Positions 49,601 through 57,500 of a DNA stretch of 64,000 bases are shown here, piece by piece (position 1 is the stretch's first letter; each line of letters opens with the position of its first letter). Source of the stretch: Ruminococcaceae bacterium UBA3753 (lineage in GTDB: Bacteria; Bacillota; Clostridia; Oscillospirales; Acutalibacteraceae). The position numbers and the translations under genes are program-made. The notes under the pieces are model-generated. The model had not been told where the DNA came from. It worked only from the letters and a program-made list of their open reading frames with translations, and searched no databases. The DNA is taken from assembly GCA_002372375.1 (NCBI GenBank), contig DFGJ01000037.1, positions 1 to 64,000 on the forward strand, written 5' to 3'.

Positions 49601-51421
49601 CTAAGTCCCCAGGGAGCTGAAAATAATAAGGCGATTATGTTCATTAATTTAACCGATAAGCAGATGAAGGATGCAATGGATGCTATTGAAAAAGTAGGAA
49701 ACCTTGATCAAGCTGTGGAAAATGCCTATTTAGCATCCGATCAAGTAGTACAAGTTACTGTTGATGCCAATAATCTACTTAATAACGAGGATGGTTACCC
49801 TCTTCTAGAAAGTGAAATTAAAAATAACAACGAAGTAGCCCAAGAGCAAAACCAAGAATTAAACAACGAAAACAACGAAGAAAACAACGAAATCGGCATA
49901 AACAAAATTGAAGAGAACAACTCAAACGCAGAAGTAAAGGAAGACAAAGAGAAAAATCAAGAAAACGAAGAAAACCAAAACGAAGACAACGAAAACAACG
50001 AAAACGGCGTAGACGAAATCGTCATAAACAAAATCGAAGAAAACAAAGAAAAGGACAAAATCGAACAAAAAGAAGACCAAAACAACGAAAATAGTTTTGA
50101 AGATATTAATCTTTCCAGCTTGATAGAAGAAAATGGGGAAGACTACAAAATCAAAAACGAAAACAACGAAGAAAAAAACGTAATCGTCATAAGCAAAAAC
50201 GAAGAAAACAACGAAAGCGACGTAAACGAAATCGTCATAAACAAAGACGAAGAAGGCCTAGAAAACAAAGAAACCAACGAAAACGGAGAAACCCTAAACA
50301 AAGAAAACAGCGACACAATCCAAAACGGAGAAAATGGAGAAATTAAAATAAACGTTATCGAAGGAGTAGAAAACAAAGGAACCACAGAAGAAACTAAAGG
50401 CTCAGAAAACCAAAACAAAATCGTCGCAGAACAAGACCAAAGCCAAGAAGAAAGCACCAACTTAATAAAAGACATAGGTGGAAAACTTTTTACCCAAGAG
50501 AATGAAGGTGAAACGGGTTTTAGTAAGTTTTTAGGAAGTGTACAAGAAGACAGTGATATTTTTAAAGAAGTAGAAATTACCAACGGTATTGAAGATTTAG
50601 AAAATCTGGTGGATGAAGATTCTAAGGAAACACTAAATGAATTGAAAAGTAAAGAAATTAAAAAAATAACTTTGGAATTAGATGAAAGCGGATATATTAC
50701 ATTTTGTGTATCAGTAAAAGATGAAGATAAAACTGTGTTGACTACGAACTTTATTGACGATGAAGGTTTAATTCAGTTGTATACGAACTATATTGACGAT
50801 GACGCTGAAAGCGATGATATTTGTGACTTCATAAATGAAGTAATACTAAAAGATAGTGCGCAAAAACTACAGTATAGTGAAAGCGACGGTTATAAGCTCG
50901 TTGGTATATTAAATGGAGACAACCAAGAACAAGAAGAAAGCCATGAAGAAGGAAACAAGATTGAAATACATGAAGACCAAAACAGCAACGTCAAGGAAGA
51001 AGAAAACCTCAATAAGAACAACTTGGAAGATTCAGAAAACAAAGGAGACAATAAGTTTGAAACTAAAGATCTTTCTATTAATAGTGAAAAAAACAACGAC
51101 AATAACGGAAAAATAGAAAACAATAACGAACTACAAAGCAAAAACAACCAAGAACAAGAAGAAAACAAACAAGACAAAGGAGAAACCCCCGGAGAAACTA
51201 AAAAACCAGTAAGCCAAACCCAATACGAAGAAAACAACGAAAACAACGAAAACAAAGAAAACAAAGAAAACAACGAAAACAAAGAAAACAAAGAAAACAA
51301 AGAAAACAACGAAAACAAAGAAGAAACCAACGAAAACAACGAAAACCAAAACGAACAAAACAAAAACAAAGATGATGATTATGATCTTAAACTTAGTGAT
51401 GCTCTTGGTAGTAGTGATTAG
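46625..51421 (+). CDS. Giant protein 1 with Nif11-like leader and double-glycine motif
   Basis: 1598 residues. Residues 1-91 are a Nif11-like leader: FFKSIEESGEDIRERFQ, FAKEKGYNITKEEFLEFF, and LSDEDLAGASGG with GG at 90-91. Right after it comes a glycine-rich hydrophobic stretch (about 92-118), then ALVQTVDYNQN. Residues about 150-400, 850-930, 1060-1280 and 1430-1585 are Glu/Asn/Lys-rich low complexity. Between them lie folded-looking modules: type A at about 425-550, 605-722 and 1282-1429; type B at about 952-1055; a helical part at about 755-830. No cysteine-rich core peptide, no known enzyme motif. The leader family is known from RiPP precursors exported by peptidase-containing ABC transporters; here the cargo is a giant protein. 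First of four such genes in line. Role inferred only: exported surface or effector protein. Confidence 0.95.
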   Translation: MENKNEKILDFFKSIEESGEDIRERFQKIADEMAQAKNEEDAKSAAENFFNEITSFAKEKGYNITKEEFLEFFEKKAKELSDEDLAGASGGLGGGILGQLAVGAGIVAGGAGGAMVVNHVANRIQSESNRPALVQTVDYNQNKGINLSQLDKDEDEQEDTYDVVEEQNTEAEETEAASESEKDAVSSQEGAAATTEEMQTEEDIGTQKRKGGFWRNVVNKIKKIPQKIMGLFDENHQENKNVEAKENVVNNENNENKVEVKKEEVKDKIKNEEQKAENKDEKKEEVKKEDVKEEQIVENNDEENKENQENKENNIQVNEENKEEKNEENNKENRVNKQVENNLNEEKINENQEIQENIEKNENKNELNNENNEQNYNILIKEQNEENNEQDQNNENKMTRLSALAKRVLSENKGKIKDGSNIAKFYEFAINESGKEFTFSSETKVEISFEDVKSLLNKASLKKLDGINTSDIKEIKMFTSWGSKAADGISFGFNLYNESGKSILSDLYSDKIKADAEATDICKFLNETMLKQNENKLVFSEGNYRFGTEQEAKDMKKTESYENNDGSLQELFGYNEELHKFVTNFLAAKGSQTKKVQFGTDLEGFWDFCSNKTNDSVIKYAANVTDRITLKDLIDGDWENGKQPAGNETIGQITMVVDSLHTSFSFTLNTEQGNSYLVTFKAQWNKNARDICGFINETLLKNKEKKLVYNGDKYKLVGNTEFEEESKKMDQEIDKRVEKVNRIRNGKINIKDRITAYINKLTEKSVLNTEAKKSLASKIFNEKGQELREACVDQADNLVCVKDRKSALNNIVTNKLATDYKTEIDNLIKEAEEKTSKQENQNINKVEAHIEVNKNEQIKGNEQTNIQENIEQNKENNDTKEKRNLNVDNLENKDKELKIKQDKIDNNEEQNEDQNENEKNVSEEKVEESNNSQVSVELVSNSMNSGLTNSSLNELGIKGDMNLDTVQKFDIPGFNGTLIDSKYDGSNLYHVLLSPQGAENNKAIMFINLTDKQMKDAMDAIEKVGNLDQAVENAYLASDQVVQVTVDANNLLNNEDGYPLLESEIKNNNEVAQEQNQELNNENNEENNEIGINKIEENNSNAEVKEDKEKNQENEENQNEDNENNENGVDEIVINKIEENKEKDKIEQKEDQNNENSFEDINLSSLIEENGEDYKIKNENNEEKNVIVISKNEENNESDVNEIVINKDEEGLENKETNENGETLNKENSDTIQNGENGEIKINVIEGVENKGTTEETKGSENQNKIVAEQDQSQEESTNLIKDIGGKLFTQENEGETGFSKFLGSVQEDSDIFKEVEITNGIEDLENLVDEDSKETLNELKSKEIKKITLELDESGYITFCVSVKDEDKTVLTTNFIDDEGLIQLYTNYIDDDAESDDICDFINEVILKDSAQKLQYSESDGYKLVGILNGDNQEQEESHEEGNKIEIHEDQNSNVKEEENLNKNNLEDSENKGDNKFETKDLSINSEKNNDNNGKIENNNELQSKNNQEQEENKQDKGETPGETKKPVSQTQYEENNENNENKENKENNENKENKENKENNENKEETNENNENQNEQNKNKDDDYDLKLSDALGSSD
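51219..51372. repeat. Low-complexity GAAAACAAC/GAAAACAAA repeat within giant protein 1
   Basis: About fifteen nine-base units coding for Glu-Asn-Asn / Glu-Asn-Lys triplets. Similar runs occur at 47340-47810 and 49840-50290. They use AAC where the folded parts prefer AAT, which points to recent expansion by slippage. Confidence 0.85.
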
Positions 51422-51533
51422 GACTTGGAATAAAAAAATACCTAAATTGATTAAGAGCATTTTGGTACCAGCACAGGTGCTTAAGTAGCTACGTCTAGTT
51501 GTACATAAATTTAAAGAAGCATAGGAGTTTATT

Positions 51534-54500
51534 ATGCAAAATATGAATAAAATAAACAATTTTTTAAAAGAAGTAGACAATAGCGGCGAAGAAACAAAAA
51601 AACGATTTCAATCTGTAGCACAAAGCATAGCGAACGCTAAAAATGTAGAAAGTGCTAAGAGTGCGGCAGATGACTTCTTTGATGAAATAATCTTTTTGGC
51701 CAAAGAAAAAGGTTACAACATAACAAAGGAAGAATTTTTGGAATACTTTAAAGAAAAAAGCAACGAACTTTCAGATGATGCCTTGGAAAGCGCTAGCGGA
51801 GGTGGTTTTGGTTGGCTTAACCCCCTTGCTTGGGGTTCAGCTATCGGGTCGGCTGCTTTTTCTACCGGCGGAAAAATTATCGGAACACTGGGTACAGTTG
51901 CTTCAATTGTTGTATCACCAATCACTAATCTGTTCAGCTCAACGGAAACAGCAAAAAATAGTTCAGGTAGTAAAGTTTCAGTTAGCCAAATAGTAGAAAA
52001 CAGCGATAAAGGTGGCAACAATAAAAAAATAAAAGGTAAAACCAATAAAAATAAAGTTAGACAAAGTGTAAACAACAACGGCAAGAAAGATGACGACGAT
52101 AAAAATACTTTTTCAGCTGAACAAATTGCAGAAGAAGATAACTACAATGGAGAAATAAAAGACCCTAGAGCCATTAGAAAACACACTATAGGAGGAAGAA
52201 AGGAAGCCCTGAACAAAGAAAAACTTGATGAAATTATTAATAAGCGTAATTCATCAGGAAAAAGTTTTCAAAAAAATAAAGATAGTGATAGGTACGGATC
52301 AATAAGTTCAAAAGACTTTAACAACGGTGAAGAAGAAAGTGGATCTAGCTGGTACGGTCGCGCAGCTAGGGGGACTTGGAGCGGAATAAAAGGCTTAGGT
52401 AACACTGTAATAAGTGCTCCTGGAAAAATAAGTGAAACAGTGAAAAGTCTCTTCCAAAATAGAAAGCAAAATGTTAGTATGGATGAGGAATTGGAAGAAA
52501 AGGCCTTTTTATTGGAAGGTGACGAATCACAAGAACAACAAAATCAAGAAGAAATTAGGGATTTGACTAAAAAGATTTTTAAAGATTCTGTTCACACTGA
52601 TTTAGACAGCGACGTTAAAGCATTCGGTAAATTTTCCTCTGACGAGGGTGGAGCTGATATTCTGAAAATAGAAACAGATGTTACTGGTTCTATTAAATTT
52701 GATGATATTAAAGATATACTAAATCCAAATCAAATAAGAAATATAAAATCCGACAAAGTAGCCAAAATAGAAATGTCCGTTAATGGCAATGGTGCAAGTC
52801 AAGTTAAATTTGGCTTTAAACTGTATGGCAGTGATAGCCAACCGTTACATAATGGGGAACTATATACAACAAATTTGTGCGAAGGAACAAAAGCGCTTGA
52901 CATTTGCAAATTCATTGACTTGACCATGCTGAAAAATGGCAACCAAAAATTGGTATTTAGCGGTGGTGAATATGCAATAGTCACAAATGCTGAATATCAA
53001 AACAAGTTGAGTGATATGCAAGAAGAAGATGAAATTAAAAGCTCGAACGCAAAAAAGAAAAAATTGAGCGTCACTCACGGCAATTCAGACTATATTTTCA
53101 AGAATGTTCTAAAAGAAATAGCAAAAGATCTAAAATTAGATACATCATTGAATAACGAACAGTTAACCCAAATAGCAAACGATAAGACTATAAGTGATAG
53201 TTTTCGATCGCTTATGAGCTGGGGTGATATAAAAGATAGTGATATAGCCGGGTACAAGGATTTAGAAAATGGAATAGAGCAAGTTTTAGCCAAAAAATTC
53301 GAAAAATCAGAAAACGAATATATAAAAGTTTTTAGAGAGAAAATTACCTCTATTTTGAAGAACCTGTCAGAAGCAAACCAGGCGATGGAAGCGTACATAA
53401 ACAATGCTTTAACGCATATGTCAGTAAAGGAAATCGTAAGAAGCATACTGGAAGAAAAGTTAGGAAAAGACAAGGTATCCAGCGAAAATGTTAACGATTG
53501 TATGCAATATATAGACGTTGATAGTTTGAAGGAAAAAATAGACTTAAACACTATACAAAAAGCCGGAGACTGGAAGAAAACTGTTTATGAAAAGTTAGAA
53601 AATGCCGTAAAGAAAGAAGTTGAAAAATATGAAAAAGTATTGAAACACGGCAAAACGCTAACCTACAATCTTACTGAAAACATAGAAGGCAAAGTTTCCA
53701 TAGATCAAACTAAAGAAAATGACAACATCATCATAACGGTTTTTGAATCAAAAGGTAATGAAAATCAGGCTCTAAACCACTTGGCTATTAGTTACAAAAA
53801 GGGAGGAGATAAAACTTGGATAGTTAAAAATATAACACCTGAAAACTCAAAAATAATTTTAGATGAGTTGACCGGCAAAAAGGCTTTAAATCACCTAGCT
53901 AAATACGAAAATTTAGATAAATATATAAAAGGACTTCCTACTTACCATAGTATAGATCAAGATGACATTATAGATGTAAATATGAACGAAGAAATTAAAG
54001 CGGAAAATATAAACAAAGAAGCAGAAAAACAGACCGTTAAATCAGGTGAAAAAAAAGATGATGGGAATGACTATGAATCAGAAGGAATAGAAAATAAAAA
54101 AATTAAAGGCAAATCTGACGGAAAAAAGAAAAGCGTACAAAAAAATATTAAGAAAAAGGACAAAAAATTAATTGAGAAAAATATTGAAGAAGAATTAAAA
54201 GAAAGTGGCAATGAATTAAATGAAATAGAAAGTATGAAAGAAGAAGAAAATGACATTGATTTATATGCAAACGAAAGCAATGAAAATATGTCAGAGAAAG
54301 GCATCGTAGTTAAGGAAGAAAACACGGATAACAACGAAGAAGAAAAGAAAATAAAAGTGAACGAAGAAAGTATAAAAAAGGCTATTACGGACGTTTTATA
54401 TGATAATTCAGATGATTTAAGTATGAAGTTTTTTGATGGTAATAGAGAACTCTATTGTGAAGTCGTTTACGACCAGGGATTTTTAGGTAATTTGCAAAAA

Positions 54501-57500
54501 AATGTTACAGAAGAAGACGTTTCAGCAATAAAAAAGAAGTTAGAGAATAAGGGTGACAATGTTACGTTTGAAGACCTGGAAAATGCTGTAATCGAATATT
54601 TCGATATAGAAAACGAGTTGAAAAAAGCCAAAGAAGAATACGACAAGAGTAACGAGGATGAAGATGATGAGGCAGAAATAATCGAGCAAAGTGGGGAAAA
54701 TGGGGAAAATATGGTAAAGGAAGTGGAAACAGGTAAAGATAATATTAAGGAAGAAGAATTAAATAAAGAAAATAAGAATGAAAAAGGAAAAGAAAACGAA
54801 AACCAAGATAAAGAAAATGAAAATGAAAATGAATGTGTAAAATTGATAAAAGAACTTTTTAACCAAGGAGATCATACTGATTCAAAAAGCGAATTTCATA
54901 AGTATTTACATCAAGGTGAGGGGAATGGTAAACTTTTTGATGAAGTAAATGTTACGGAAATTATTAACTTTGAGAATCTAAAGAGCATAGTCGATGAAAA
55001 TAGTCAAAAAAGACTTAAAAAAATTCAACCTGGAAAAGTTAAAGAAATACACGTAAAGTTAGTACCAGGTACCTATCTCACTTTTGATTTAAAAATTGAA
55101 GATGAAGAAGATAGTACTACAATTTATACAGATTATTTGAACTATAAAGCTGAAAGTGAGAAAATTCTCAACTTTGTAAACAATGTGATACTGAAAAACG
55201 TAAAACAAAAATTAGAATACAACAAGGAAAAAGGAGGCTTTCACACAACAACGAAAGAAGACAACGAAAAAAAAGAAATCGAGATTATCGAAGAAGATAA
55301 AAAATCAGATAGCAATGAAAACGTAAGCAATAAACTAAAAAAAGAAGAGGACGACAAGAAAGACAGTGAAGAAAACAAGAAAAATAATGAAGTCGATGAT
55401 AATCAAAACGAGAATACTGAAAAAGAAGAAGAAAGTAAAGTCGAAAATGAAGAAATCATAGAATTGTCTACAAAACAACGAGAGGGCATCCAAGAATTTT
55501 TAGGCAACAAAAACGCAACTGTCGAAAGCATCAATACAGTAAATCTTCCAAAAGAATTTGAAGGTACCACAGTAAACATTATTAAGACAAAAGAGGAAAA
55601 TAAAACTTTAAACCACGTGGTTATTAGCCCCGACAACAAAAAGAATGAACTATGTGTGATAAAAAACATTACACCAGAACAGTTGCAGGCTATTTATCAT
55701 GACTTAATGATGGAAAAAGCCTTTAACCCTGCCACTTTAAAAAACTATACTAAGTTTGTTAAACTCGCAACCGATAAATTTAATATAGTGCCTGAGAACA
55801 TTATCCGTGTTGCAATTGACGCCAATTCTTCGTCTCACGCATTCAAAGAAAAAAGTAATCTGCTAATGCTGACCAACGAGGAAGGTCAAAGACAAGGTAT
55901 AAAAACTACAGTAAATGACGTAAGTACAAAAGAAAACGATATTAATAGAAACGACAACAACAATAACCTTAACCTTGTGAAAAATTTAAATAGCGGAGAT
56001 ATAAACAAAAACGAAGAAGAAAAAAAGGTATTAAATAAAAACGAAAAAAAAGGAGAAATTAAACTTGGCCTTGGAAAAATTAAAAGCATAAAAAATGACG
56101 AAAATGAGAAAAAAAGGAATGCAGAAGATAATAAAATTGTTAACAATGAAGTTAACTTAAATGATTCTGATGCTGGTCTACTAAAAGATAAAAATGAAAT
56201 TGTCAACAATAACAACACAGATAATAAAAATGAGAAAAATATTGATTTAAACAGCAAAAAAAGTACGGAAAAAGAAGCGAATAATGAAAACAAGATTAAA
56301 GGTGGCAATACTAAGTCAAGTAACGAAGAAAAGACTAGTTTAAAAAGCGAAGAACAAATTTTTGAAATTATTGCTAATTTTTATAAAGAAAATAACAAAA
56401 AAATTCTTGAAAACACGGCAGTAGTTAAGTTGGGTCAAAATTCATCGTATCAAATTCCACTTGACGCTTTTAAAAATTTTGTCGATAAAACTATTAAAGG
56501 TGATAGTTATAATAAACGTCCTGATTTGACTAAGTTATTTAATAATCAGGTTCTGTTTGATGTTGTAGAATTGTACATTGCAAATAAAGTATTCCTTGCA
56601 GAAAGAAATAATGTGGCAATTGGATCGTTACAACATTTGCATGAAAAAAAGGAACTATCTGAACAGAAAATGAAAGAATTTATTTGGAAATATATAGAAA
56701 AAAATGTAGACTGTGGTAAATACATAGACGACACTCTAAAAGAGATAACGGAAGAAACACACACTGACGAGATTGCAGAAAAGAAAAACGATGTACAAGA
56801 AAATAAAGAAAAAGAAGAAAGCAATGTTCATATAATTAAAAAGAAAAAACCAAGTAAAAAAGTATTTAACGATGATGAAAACAAAAAAGTAGGTAGTATT
56901 GGTAAAAATCAAGAAAAAAAAGCCGAAACAGACAAATCTGTAGTGCTAGATGCTAATAAAGTGAAAGCGTTAATCAATCAGGCAGTTGTAAAAAGTGGGC
57001 AGGAACTTTCAGAAGATGAAAAAATTAAACTGACTAAAAGCTTGCAGGAACAAGTTACAGATGAAAAAGTCAAAGAATTAAACAATAAATTGAGCAAAAC
57101 TGCCAAAGAGGAAGACAAGATTGATCTTGTAAAAAAAGAATTTAATATAGACGACTCTATAAACAGTATGAAAGGAAAAATAAAAGGCGGCACAAGTAAA
57201 GCTGCTAGGGGAATAGCCCAGTTTGGGCAAAAATTAATTAGAAACAAAAATGAAGCCCTGGGCAAAAAAGAAAAAATTAAAGAACGTGAAAAAGCGCAAC
57301 AAAGTGGGGAAATGGACGATGAAATTTTAAAAGAGGAGAACCTTAACACTAGCGAGAAGAGTTTAGAGTTGGCAGAAATCTTAAATGAAAACAAAATTGA
57401 AAATAAAGTAAAGAATGAAGAGATAAACGCCAGCAATGAACAGGAGATCAAAAAAGAAGATGAAAATAGAAAAAAATATGAAAACAACAATAAGTCGATA

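Noticed and set aside
47183..51580. Long minus-strand ORFs rich in Phe, Ser and Leu opposite giant protein 1
   Set aside because: They are the complement of Glu/Asn/Lys repeats; no binding sites, no domains.
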